Below are positions 1 to 7,080 of a DNA stretch of 7,136 nt, piece by piece. Origin of the DNA: an uncultured Pseudomonadota bacterium (GTDB lineage Bacteria > Myxococcota_A > UBA796 > GCA-2862545). Every line of letters begins with the position of its first letter. The first letter of the stretch is position 1. The stretch lies in NCBI GenBank assembly GCA_937891875.1, contig CALATR010000256.1, positions 1 through 7,136 on the forward strand, read 5' to 3'. The position numbers and the translations under genes are program-made. The notes beneath the pieces were generated by a model. The model worked only from the letters and a program-made list of their open reading frames with translations, did no database searches and was not told where the DNA came from.

Positions 1-577
1 CATCGCCCAGGCGGCAGCCACGCTGGAGCACGTTCCTGGCGTGCTTGACGTCAGGCTCCCCGAGGAAGCCGCAGGTCAGGGCAACGCCGTAGTTGAAGCA
101 GGGCCAGCCGGAGTGGCCGTATCGGCAGGCTGTGTCCATCCCGTGTTCTAGCGGCACCCTGCGGTAGGCGAACGTCTGGTCCTCCTTCGTCAGGTCGCGC
201 AACGTGAGCCACGCGGCTCCGTCGTAATCCGGGTTTGCCCCGCCGTAGGAACGGGCCATGAAGCTCCAGGCCTTGTCGTGGTCGGGAGGAACCCCAGGGG
301 CGCCTTGGAGGTAGATGACGCCGGACTGCACGCACATCTGGTTGTGCTCGCCGCATGCGATGCGAAGAGGGTCCATCGCATCGGCTACGCGCCCGGCGCC
401 GAGCAGGCGTGTCGCGAGGGTCGCACATGAGTCCCAGTCAGGGGTCTCTGAAACGTCCGCGGGAGAGCAGGCCCGCCGAAGCGCTTCGTCAGTGGGTGCC
501 TCTTGTTCACTGCGGGTACTCGCGGAGCAAGCCACCAGCACCGCGAACGCGGGCCATAGCATCGGTTTCGGCGTCAA
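1..577 (-). CDS. Sel1-like repeat, cysteine-rich lipoprotein (partial, 3' end off window)
   Basis: The frame stays open for 192 codons and leaves the window at base 1, so the C-terminus is missing. I chose the TTG at 577-575 because it overlaps the previous stop (TTGA) and has GGAG eight bases upstream. It also gives a proper lipoprotein signal: a Lys at residue 4, a hydrophobic stretch, and LVAC with the lipidated Cys at 17. The first ATG, at 562, would give a shorter signal lacking the Lys. The mature part has Cys pairs at about 37/51, 75/82 and 151/160, spaced within motifs of the form AC-x-G-C-x3-G-x2-Y-x2-G-x-GV-x2-D-x2-KA. This is the disulfide-linked Sel1-like repeat (HcpA-type) pattern. 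Known members are helical solenoids that bind other proteins, and some serve as immunity proteins for secreted lipases. The lipobox implies membrane anchoring after export. It is translationally coupled to the 948-residue protein. The partner is unknown. Confidence 0.85.
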   Translation of the reverse strand, partial: MTPKPMLWPAFAVLVACSASTRSEQEAPTDEALRRACSPADVSETPDWDSCATLATRLLGAGRVADAMDPLRIACGEHNQMCVQSGVIYLQGAPGVPPDHDKAWSFMARSYGGANPDYDGAAWLTLRDLTKEDQTFAYRRVPLEHGMDTACRYGHSGWPCFNYGVALTCGFLGEPDVKHARNVLQRGCRLGD

Positions 578-3420
578 GGGAACAGCTCCGGGTGATCTGC
601 TTCGATGGAGTCGTAGACCATCTTGGCCCTCTCGAATAGGTCGCCGCCGTGGTCGAACGCACGCAGCATTGTGTGCTGAACCAGCGCTACCCTCTCGACC
701 TCGCGGGACTTGTACAGGTTGTTGAGCGTGCGCTCGAGCGTCACCCCCCGACGCCGAGCAGACTCTGCTGACGAGAAGTACCGCTCCGCTTCCTCGTATT
801 GGCGGGCGGAAGGACCGTCCAAGTCGACGATGCCCAGCACGCTCACCTTGGCCAGCTCGTGCCACGGCTTGCCAACGCCCTCCCACCCTACGCCGTGCAG
901 GTCTCGTGACTCGCGAGCTTCGGCATAGGCAGAGTCCATCCTGTTTCGGGCGTCTTGAATGTCCGCCGCCAGTGTCGACGAGCTCGTCGTCGGCGACGTA
1001 CGCCCCATGTCCTGGCCGGCTCGTCCCAGCAGAGACTCCAGTCTCCTGATCAGGCCTTCGGTGCGATCGATCTCCTCAAGCCGGAGCGACTGCGGGACGT
1101 CGCCGTAGCTGCCGTAGTCCGTCAGGTCGTGCAGCCGGACACGCTGTAGACGGAGCTGTTCGTGCAGGTTCTCGACGTCAGCGGTTCCACCGGTATCGAC
1201 CTTCTCTTCTTCAGTTTCGAGGACTGCTACGGCCGCCTCATACCCCTCCACCCCAGTCCACGTCTCGCTGCCCTCCAGCGCGACGAAGCTGGCTCCGCGC
1301 TTGCCCAGCAGGCTCCGCATCAGGGACACGGTGTCGGGACCTGCCTCGCCGTAGTCCTGCACCGCCTGGCGCTGGGCGGCGCGGTCGGTGCCGGCCCCGC
1401 GCAGGGCCACGATGAACCGGCGCTGGTCGGCGGTGAGCTGCTTGTTGTCGTCCGGGTCCCAGCGCTCCGCCTGGACGGCGCGGGCGACGGTATCGAGGCT
1501 GTCCGGACCGAACTGGGTCTGGACCGACCACTGGCCTGGCGTCGACCGCCCGGGGGTGCCGGTCGTGTAGTCGGTCACGCCCGCCGCCCGACCCAGCGCC
1601 TCCCGGTTCTGTCGAGCGTCGTTGCTGGCGGTGCGGCCGAGCAGCAGGACCTGGCTGTCCCGCTCGTCCCCGCCGACATCGAACTTGGTCTGGGCCCCGA
1701 GGCCCACCGCCGAGTCCACCGAGGTCACCCAGGACTGCAGCCAGCGCCAGGCCTGGACGGACTGGGTCTCCCAGCCCTCCTCCCGGAGGATGCGCGTGCC
1801 ATCGGGCTTGTCGACCTCGAGGTCCGTGGACTGCCCACCCACCTGGAAGTCGAGGCCGGGCAGGCCGACACCCACGTGCTTGCCGTCGGTCAGGGCGGTC
1901 GCGTGTAGCGGCGGTTGAACGCCGGGTCCGGGCTCGGGCGTGCCCCCGGACACGAGCGTCTCGTACGCGGCCTTGCCCGCCTTGCTGGACAGGTCGACCC
2001 GCCAGGTGGAGGCGCTGCGCCCGCCCACGCTGGCGACCCCGCTCACGTCGAGGCCCGGCGCCCCCAGGCCGCCGTACGCGGACGCGTCTGCGGACAGGTC
2101 GCGGGTGACGGCGAACCAGCGGTCGTCCAGGCGCTCGACCTCCAGCCCTGCCGCCCCGCCCCCCTGCGCGCCAAGCGACACGCTGGGGCCGCCCGTGCCC
2201 TCCCCGGAGACGCCCAGGCTGCCGCGTGCGCCCACCTCGACTCGGGTGCGCTCCCCCGCGGCCATCTCCTGTGCGCCGTCCGCCGACAGGGCGGGGGTCG
2301 AGAGCAGGGCGGGGTCCGGCAGGAGGTGGAACGCGCGGGCTGCGGCCTCGTCTTCGAACAGCTTCACGCCCTCGAGCCGCCCGGTCAGCGAGGCGCCCAG
2401 CGACGCGCCGACCTTGGCGCCGACGCCGCTGCCTTGCGCGCCGGGCATGCCGCCGAGGGTCTGGGCGCCGCCGCTCTCGAGCCCCTCGAAGCCGAGTGAG
2501 CCCGCGACCGTCGGACCGAGGGATGCGCTCACGGTGTACGGCACGGCCCAGCGGTCGCCCATGCGGATCGGCGGACGGGTGGCGATGTCCCCGGTGGCGC
2601 TGGAGCTGACCATCGCCGAGGCCTGCATGCGGGTCCCCGCGCCCAGCTGCCGGTGGTCATGCAGGCCGGCACTGGGGTCGCCCAGAGTGGCCGTGGCGGT
2701 CTTCTTGCCCATGGCCAGGCTGGAGCCCTTCACGGTCAGACCCTGCTGTCCCCAGCCGACCCCAGCGCTGGACGTGAGGTCCCCGCCGTCGTGCCTGGCG
2801 AGGTGCTTGCCACCGACCGCGACCCCGTCCGTGCCGTAGGCGAACGTGCCGCTGGTGCTGCCGCCGTCTCCGGCGACGTTGCTCCGGGAACGCCCGATCT
2901 CACCGGTTCCGCGCCAGCCGCGTCCGTCCGCGCTGATGGATGCGCCCGCCGTCCAGCCGGGCGCGACCTCCTGCACCTGACCTGGCGCTGCCTCGGCGGG
3001 GATGAAGTCCCGGCGGCTGACCTGGGTGCCGGCGACCCCTCCGCCGCGGCCGCCGCTGACCGAGCCCTTGGGATCCGCCAGCCAAGGATCCTGCTGGGCC
3101 TGCCAGTCCTGGCGCCCGGCGTCGAAGCGGGCGGCAGGGGGCAGCCCGCTCCAGCGATTGCCGTGGGTGCCGTCCAGCCAGCGCTCCGTCGTGCTCTGCG
3201 CGTCCCGGGGCTCGAGGTAGCCGTCCTGCAGGGCCAGCGCGTCCAGCACGGGCGTCTTGCTCGCGGAGTCCTCGCACACGAACGGCGCCTCACACGGCGG
3301 TTCGAACCACGGTCCCGGGTCGAACCACGGCTCCGCTGCCGCTGTGGACGCCGTAGACGCCCTCGACGACGTCACCGGCGGGGACTCCCCCCGGCTGCTG
3401 CGCTGCGCGTACCCACTCAT
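574..3420 (-). CDS. Large glycine-rich protein of unknown function with charged helical C-terminal tail
   Basis: This 948-residue protein belongs to no family I recognise. No signal peptide or membrane segment is visible. Residues 1-50 are Ser/Pro-rich, with two PWF[DE]P copies (31-35, 37-41) and the only two cysteines (43, 49). Residues 120-350 and 395-470 are Gly/Ser/Ala-rich with alternating small and hydrophobic residues, suggesting irregular beta structure or glycine-packed helices. Residues 474-490 (WRVDLSSKAGKAAYETL) form a short amphipathic segment resembling one I remember from large uncharacterised myxobacterial proteins. From about 720 onward the protein is charged and helical, with likely coiled coil at 745-800 and 870-945. 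The ATG at 3420 follows a G-rich tract (3430-3424) that is a poor ribosome site; the next in-frame ATG I noticed is about 236 codons in. It leads a two-gene unit with the lipoprotein. Codon use changes near residue 720. It could be a secreted effector, a structural protein or a surface protein. Confidence 0.8.
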   Translation of the reverse strand: MSGYAQRSSRGESPPVTSSRASTASTAAAEPWFDPGPWFEPPCEAPFVCEDSASKTPVLDALALQDGYLEPRDAQSTTERWLDGTHGNRWSGLPPAARFDAGRQDWQAQQDPWLADPKGSVSGGRGGGVAGTQVSRRDFIPAEAAPGQVQEVAPGWTAGASISADGRGWRGTGEIGRSRSNVAGDGGSTSGTFAYGTDGVAVGGKHLARHDGGDLTSSAGVGWGQQGLTVKGSSLAMGKKTATATLGDPSAGLHDHRQLGAGTRMQASAMVSSSATGDIATRPPIRMGDRWAVPYTVSASLGPTVAGSLGFEGLESGGAQTLGGMPGAQGSGVGAKVGASLGASLTGRLEGVKLFEDEAAARAFHLLPDPALLSTPALSADGAQEMAAGERTRVEVGARGSLGVSGEGTGGPSVSLGAQGGGAAGLEVERLDDRWFAVTRDLSADASAYGGLGAPGLDVSGVASVGGRSASTWRVDLSSKAGKAAYETLVSGGTPEPGPGVQPPLHATALTDGKHVGVGLPGLDFQVGGQSTDLEVDKPDGTRILREEGWETQSVQAWRWLQSWVTSVDSAVGLGAQTKFDVGGDERDSQVLLLGRTASNDARQNREALGRAAGVTDYTTGTPGRSTPGQWSVQTQFGPDSLDTVARAVQAERWDPDDNKQLTADQRRFIVALRGAGTDRAAQRQAVQDYGEAGPDTVSLMRSLLGKRGASFVALEGSETWTGVEGYEAAVAVLETEEEKVDTGGTADVENLHEQLRLQRVRLHDLTDYGSYGDVPQSLRLEEIDRTEGLIRRLESLLGRAGQDMGRTSPTTSSSTLAADIQDARNRMDSAYAEARESRDLHGVGWEGVGKPWHELAKVSVLGIVDLDGPSARQYEEAERYFSSAESARRRGVTLERTLNNLYKSREVERVALVQHTMLRAFDHGGDLFERAKMVYDSIEADHPELFP
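586..589 (-). promoter_or_regulatory. Shine-Dalgarno that decides the lipoprotein start
   Basis: GGAG on the minus strand lies inside the last codons of the upstream gene and eight bases before the TTG at 577. No comparable site sits at normal spacing before the ATG at 562, where GGAG would be about 23 bases away. This supports the TTG start and translational coupling. Confidence 0.55.
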
Positions 3421-3446
3421 GGTCCCCCCCGGGCTTCCATGGCGGC

Positions 3447-3475
3447 AATCTGGTACGCCAGTTCCGACCTGTCAA
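3447..3475 (-). promoter_or_regulatory. Sigma70-like promoter for the minus-strand two-gene unit
   Basis: On the minus strand a consensus TTGACA (3475-3470) is followed by 17 bases and CAGATT (3452-3447), which matches TATAAT at three of six positions. Transcription would start near 3440, about 20 bases before the ATG at 3420. The perfect -35 box and ideal spacing are the support; the -10 box is weak. Confidence 0.45.
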
Positions 3476-3495
3476 ATTGGTGCGTTCAGGCGACA

Positions 3496-3509
3496 TGAGT
3501 CCTCACTCA
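3496..3509. promoter_or_regulatory. Small dyad in the divergent intergenic region
   Basis: TGAGT-CCTC-ACTCA is a perfect 5-base inverted repeat around a 4-base centre. It lies between the two divergent genes, upstream of both the minus-strand -35 box and the methyltransferase start. It could be a regulator-binding site or chance. No regulator gene is in the window and I found no convincing plus-strand promoter beside it. Confidence 0.2.
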
Positions 3510-3549
3510 CTAACTCGCGTACCCACCTCCGGACGGCTACCCGCACCCG

Positions 3550-4341
3550 ATGTCCCGCTCCCTCTCGCGCCCCACCCGCGGCAAGACCCAGCCTGGTCGC
3601 TTCCGGCTCCTCGACCCGCTGCTGGTCGGGCGGCTCGCCGGGATCGCTGCCCCGGACGTCGTCGACGTCGGCATCGGCTCGTCCCCGCGCACCACGCTGG
3701 AGCTCCACGTCGCCCTGGGTCGCCGCGGCCGCACCACCGGACTCGACCTCGACCCGGCCCGGGTGCAGGCGCTCTGCGACCTCGACGAGCCCGGGCTGCA
3801 CGGCTTCGTTGGCGGGTTCGACGCCGATCTGCCGCCCGTGGACCTGGTCCGCGCCGCCAACCTGCTGCGCCAGTACAAGCTCGACGCAGTGCCCGACGCG
3901 CTGCTCGCGATGGGGCGCTGGCTGCGTCCCGGCGGGCTGCTCGTCGAGGGCACGACCGATCGCCACGGCGACCGCGGGGTGTTCCGCGTCTTCCAACGCA
4001 CCGCGGATGGCCTCGTGCCCGACGCGCTCGTCTTCGTCTCCGACCCCGCCCGCAGCGGCTTCGCCCCCCGCGCCCTCACCCCCTATCTCCCCCGCGGCAT
4101 GGGCTGGCACGGCCACCCAGGCGCGGAAGTGGACACGCTGTTCACAGCCTGGAAACAGGCTTTCGAGCGCGCACGGGACGCTGGCGCCCGGACGCCGGCC
4201 GAGCTGTTCGCGGGGAGCGCGGCCGGCCTCGCAGAGATCGGCCTCGCCACTACAGATCCGGCTGGCCACGCCGAAGGACGAGTGGTGGTGCCCGCCCCGC
4301 CCGGCGCGCGCCGGGGCCTCGAGGTCGCGCGCCCCGAGTGA
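3550..4341 (+). CDS. Class I SAM-dependent methyltransferase-like protein
   Basis: This 263-residue protein has a Rossmann-type methyltransferase layout. The SAM-binding motif I is VVDVGIGSS (37-45), with Ser where the last glycines of the usual GxGxG would be. TTGLDLDPARV (62-72) provides the acidic residue that normally binds the ribose hydroxyls. PVDLVRAANLLRQY (96-109) sits where motif IV is expected. RPGGLLVEGTTDRHG (126-140) matches the strand-turn after the last core helix. The LVRA-NLLRQY and LVEGT signatures resemble an uncharacterised methyltransferase group that I remember from actinobacteria, so the substrate is unknown. Residues 175-263 form a family-specific tail. The ATG at 3550 has only a weak GGACGG about 13 bases upstream, so the start is uncertain. 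The gene is divergent from the glycine-rich protein and is followed 132 bases later by lon, with no evidence of a functional link to either. Confidence 0.8.
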   Translation: MSRSLSRPTRGKTQPGRFRLLDPLLVGRLAGIAAPDVVDVGIGSSPRTTLELHVALGRRGRTTGLDLDPARVQALCDLDEPGLHGFVGGFDADLPPVDLVRAANLLRQYKLDAVPDALLAMGRWLRPGGLLVEGTTDRHGDRGVFRVFQRTADGLVPDALVFVSDPARSGFAPRALTPYLPRGMGWHGHPGAEVDTLFTAWKQAFERARDAGARTPAELFAGSAAGLAEIGLATTDPAGHAEGRVVVPAPPGARRGLEVARPE

Positions 4342-4384
4342 ACACCCGTCCCCACGTGGGCCTCCATGTCCAGCGTGAGGGTGT
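4342..4384. repeat. Nested inverted repeats after the methyltransferase gene
   Basis: ACACCC (4342-4347) pairs with GGGTGT (4379-4384). A perfect 10-base palindrome, CCCACGTGGG, lies inside at 4351-4360. No T-run follows, so an intrinsic terminator is doubtful. Its position about 115 bases before the lon ATG would also allow an operator role. I found no strong sigma70 promoter for lon in 4342-4473. Confidence 0.3.
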
Positions 4385-4463
4385 GACCTGGACTTCCTGC
4401 GCGCTTCCGCTCAGTCGACCGACGCGCCCCCTACCGTTACGCCAGAGCAGGCCCTGTTCCCCT

Positions 4464-4468
4464 GGGAG
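4464..4468 (+). promoter_or_regulatory. Ribosome binding site of lon
   Basis: GGGAG lies five bases before the ATG at 4474. It is the only purine-rich site near that start and supports it. Confidence 0.5.
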
Positions 4469-4473
4469 CCCCG

Positions 4474-6870
4474 ATGTTCTTCCGTGATCGCCGCGGTGGT
4501 GACGATTCCCGAGGTGGCATGCCGATGATGCCGCTGAAGGAGGTCGTGGTCCTCCCCCACGTGCACATGTCGCTGCTCGTCGGGAGGCCGCGCTCGGTGG
4601 CTGCGGTGCAGGAGGCCAACTCGCGGGATCGGCTGATCTTCCTCGTGACCCAGCGCTCCAGCGATCGCGAGCTCCCCGGCGCGGACGACGTGTACGAGGT
4701 CGGTACGATCGCCAGGATCGAGCAGACCCTGCACCTGCCCGACGGCAACCTCAAGGTCGTCGTCTCCGGGCGTCGGAGGGCGAAGATCACCGAGTGGCTG
4801 TCGCAGGATCCGTTCCTCGAGGTCGCGCTGGAGACGTTCCCGACGCAGGAGGCATCGCGGGAGGTCCAGCACCTCGTCCGCACCGTCAAGACCACGTTCG
4901 AGACCTACCAGAAGCACAACCGCGACGTGCCTGCGGAGATGGTGCTGGCGGTCAACGCCATGGAGGACGCCGATCAGCTCGCCGACACGCTGATCGAGAA
5001 CCTCCGCTCGCTCAAGGTCGCCGAGAAGCAGGAGCTGCTCGAGACCATCGAGGTGGGCAAGCGCCTCGAGCGCGTCTACCGCGCGCTGCTCACCGAGATC
5101 GAGTTCCTGCAGGTGGAGCGCAAGCTCAAGCACCGCATCAAGAAGGAAGCGGAGCACCACGAGCGTGAGAACGCCCTGCACCAGCAGATGAAGGACATCC
5201 AGCGCGAGCTCGGCGATCGCGACGGGCGCGGCGAGATGGAGGACCTGCTCCAGGCTGTCGCCGAGAAGGACCTGCCCGAGCACGTCCGCGACCGCGCCGA
5301 GAAGGAGCTGCGCAAGCTCTCGCAGATGAACGGCATGAGCGCCGAGGCGACCGTCCTGCGCAACTACCTCGACACCATCCTCGACCTGCCCTGGACCGAG
5401 ATCAGCGCCACCGAGCCGGACCTCGACGTCGCCGCCACCGTGCTCGACGAGGATCACTACGGCCTGGGCAAGATCAAGGAGCGCATCCTCGAGTACCTCG
5501 CCGTCGAGGCCCTCGTGGACCGCATGCGCGGGCCCATCCTCTGCCTCGTCGGACCTCCCGGCGTCGGCAAGACCTCGCTCGCTCGATCCATCGCCCGGGC
5601 CACCGGCCGCCCCTTCGTGCGCATCGCTCTGGGCGGCGTCCGCGACGAGGCCGAGATCCGTGGCCACCGGCGGACCTACATCGGGGCGATGCCCGGCAAG
5701 ATCCTGCACGCGATGCGTCGGGCCGGCACGGTCGATCCGGTGCTCCTGCTCGACGAGATCGACAAGATGTCGTCCGACTTCCGTGGCGACCCCGCCAGCG
5801 CCCTGCTCGAGGTGCTCGATCCCGAGCAGAACGAGGCGTTCGGCGACCACTACCTGGACATGGACTACGACCTGTCCCGGGTGACGTTCATCTGCACGGC
5901 GAACGCCCTGCAGGGCATCCCGCTGCCGCTGCTCGACCGTCTCGAGATCATCCACCTGTCCGGCTACACCGACCGGGAGAAGCTGCAGATCGCCAAGCGC
6001 TACCTGGTGCCCAAGCAGCGTGAGCTGCACGGTCTGCACGAGGGCGACGTGGTCGTCTCCGACAAGGCGCTGCTGGACATGGTGCACGGCTGGACCCGCG
6101 AGGCTGGCGTCCGCGAGCTGGAGCGGCAGGTCGCCAAGATGTGCCGCAAGGTCGCCCGGCGGGTGGTCTCCAAGGGCCGCGAGGAGGGCGTGAAGGTCAC
6201 GACCGCCAACCTGTCCAAGGTGCTCGGCGCCCGGCGCTTCGACCCGGACCTGGAGGAGGGCACCGAGGCCGTGGGCTTCGTCAAGGGGCTCGCCTACAAC
6301 CAGGTCGGCGGCAGCGTGCTCGACATCGAGGTCGCGGCCGTGCCCGGCAAGGGCGAGCTCAAGCTGACCGGCAAGCCCGGAGACCACCTCAAGGAGTCCT
6401 CCTCGGCGGTGTTCACCTACGTGCGCTCCCGCGCCGAGGCCCTGGGCATCGAGGTCGACTTCTACGACAAGACCGACTTCCACATCCACTACCCGGGCAC
6501 CTTCGGCATCGACGGGCCCAGCGCCGGCATCGCCATGACCGTGGCCATGGTCAGCGCGCTGACGGGGCTGCCGGTCCGCCTGGACACCGCGATGACCGGG
6601 GAGCTGTCCCTGCGCGGGCGGGTCCTGCCCATCGGCGGGCTCAAGGAGAAGCTGCTGGCCGCCCACCGCCGTGGGATCGCACGGGTGCTCATCCCGAAGA
6701 AGAACGTGAAGGACCTGGAGGACGTGCCCGCGTACATCCTGGACGCCCTGGAGGTGATCCCGGTGGACCACATGGACCGAGTCCTCAAGGAAGCGCTTGC
6801 AACGTCAGGTGTGGCGAAGCTGTTCGGCACCTACTCGAAGCAGGACGAAAAGTCTGCCTCTGCTCCTTGA
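4474..6870 (+). CDS. lon: ATP-dependent Lon protease (LonA type)
   Basis: Lon is a cytosolic hexameric AAA+ protease that unfolds and degrades damaged and regulatory proteins. This copy is 798 residues (E. coli Lon is 784) and collinear with it. A 15-residue charged extension precedes the substrate-binding N domain, which starts at MPMMPLKEVVVLPH (16-29) and runs to about 200. A coiled-coil linker follows to about 260 and contains the typical QMKDIQRELG. The AAA+ module has Walker A GPPGVGKT (360-367), Walker B with D427-E428, sensor 1 N477, arginine finger R489 and sensor 2 R547. The protease domain (about 592-785) has catalytic Ser683 in DGPSAG and Lys726 in GGLKEK. The loop before Ser683 reads HIHYPGTFGIDGPSAG instead of the usual HVHVPEGA-PKDGPSAG: one residue shorter, lacking the conserved Glu and Lys. 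The gene stands apart from clpP/clpX here. Some deltaproteobacteria carry two lon genes, so this may be one of a pair. Confidence 0.97.
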   Translation: MFFRDRRGGDDSRGGMPMMPLKEVVVLPHVHMSLLVGRPRSVAAVQEANSRDRLIFLVTQRSSDRELPGADDVYEVGTIARIEQTLHLPDGNLKVVVSGRRRAKITEWLSQDPFLEVALETFPTQEASREVQHLVRTVKTTFETYQKHNRDVPAEMVLAVNAMEDADQLADTLIENLRSLKVAEKQELLETIEVGKRLERVYRALLTEIEFLQVERKLKHRIKKEAEHHERENALHQQMKDIQRELGDRDGRGEMEDLLQAVAEKDLPEHVRDRAEKELRKLSQMNGMSAEATVLRNYLDTILDLPWTEISATEPDLDVAATVLDEDHYGLGKIKERILEYLAVEALVDRMRGPILCLVGPPGVGKTSLARSIARATGRPFVRIALGGVRDEAEIRGHRRTYIGAMPGKILHAMRRAGTVDPVLLLDEIDKMSSDFRGDPASALLEVLDPEQNEAFGDHYLDMDYDLSRVTFICTANALQGIPLPLLDRLEIIHLSGYTDREKLQIAKRYLVPKQRELHGLHEGDVVVSDKALLDMVHGWTREAGVRELERQVAKMCRKVARRVVSKGREEGVKVTTANLSKVLGARRFDPDLEEGTEAVGFVKGLAYNQVGGSVLDIEVAAVPGKGELKLTGKPGDHLKESSSAVFTYVRSRAEALGIEVDFYDKTDFHIHYPGTFGIDGPSAGIAMTVAMVSALTGLPVRLDTAMTGELSLRGRVLPIGGLKEKLLAAHRRGIARVLIPKKNVKDLEDVPAYILDALEVIPVDHMDRVLKEALATSGVAKLFGTYSKQDEKSASAP

Positions 6871-6895
6871 CGCCCCCTGGGGGGTACAGTAGATA
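6867..6895 (+). promoter_or_regulatory. Putative promoter of the tRNA genes with GC-rich discriminator
   Basis: TTGACG (6867-6872) overlaps the lon stop codon. It is followed by 17 bases and TAGATA (6890-6895). Transcription would start near 6902, about 18 bases before mature tRNA-Val. GCGGGGG directly after the -10 box is a GC-rich discriminator of the kind found at stringently controlled stable-RNA promoters. The spacer itself is a palindromic CCCCCTGGGGGG (6873-6884). Confidence 0.5.
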
Positions 6896-6901
6896 GCGGG
6901 G

Positions 6902-6923
6902 GCCCGAGCCGAGGGGTTCGGGC
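6902..6923 (+). repeat. Hairpin overlapping the 5' end of tRNA-Val
   Basis: GCCCGAGCC (6902-6910) pairs with GGTTCGGGC (6915-6923) through nine pairs, one of them G-U, around the loop GAGG. The right arm contains the first four bases of tRNA-Val, so this leader hairpin and the tRNA acceptor stem exclude each other. No T-run follows, so it is unlikely to be the lon terminator. Confidence 0.4.
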
Positions 6924-6991
6924 GGATAGCTCAATGGGAGAGCGCCGGTCTTACAAACCGGTGGTTGCAGGTTCGATTCCTGTTCCGCCCA
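6920..6991 (+). tRNA. tRNA-Val (anticodon TAC)
   Basis: The cloverleaf is complete. The acceptor GGGCGGA (6920-6926) pairs perfectly with TCCGCCC (6984-6990). The D stem is GCTC/GAGC. The anticodon stem is CCGGT/ACCGG with loop CTTACAA and anticodon TAC at 6952-6954. The T stem GCAGG/CCTGT closes loop TTCGATT. The discriminator is A6991. CCA is not encoded, so the tail must be added enzymatically. The D loop is short (7 bases). It heads a two-tRNA cluster, 12 bases before tRNA-Asp. Confidence 0.95.
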
Positions 6992-7003
6992 TGAGTGTTC
7001 AGT

Positions 7004-7080
<77 letters not shown>

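Noticed and set aside
51..428. Minus-strand 125-codon open frame
   Set aside because: It is out of frame with the Sel1 lipoprotein reading that has lipobox and cysteine repeat motifs, and it is Arg/Pro-rich like a shadow.
1940..3498. Plus-strand open frames opposite the glycine-rich gene (for example 1940-2839 and 2653-3498)
   Set aside because: They are Pro/Arg/Ala-rich shadows caused by scarce stop codons at this GC level. The minus frame has the biased third positions and is the coding one.
4404..4437. Heat-shock (sigma32-like) promoter before lon: CTTCCGC, 17 bases, CCCCTACC
   Set aside because: Only partial resemblance in a C-rich stretch. I could not separate it from chance.
3257..4487. 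Plus-strand frames overlapping the methyltransferase (3257-4378, 3477-4487)
   Set aside because: Low-complexity Pro/Arg/Ser/Ala composition with no motifs. The 3550-4341 frame carries the methyltransferase motifs.
4411..6771. Long minus-strand open frame of 786 codons opposite lon
   Set aside because: It is antisense to a strongly conserved gene and rich in Leu, His, Asp, Gln and Val as expected from the reversed frame of high-GC code. No motif of its own.
6871..6886. CCCCCTGGGGGG as an intrinsic terminator for lon
   Set aside because: It has almost no loop and no T-run. It fits better as the spacer of the tRNA promoter.
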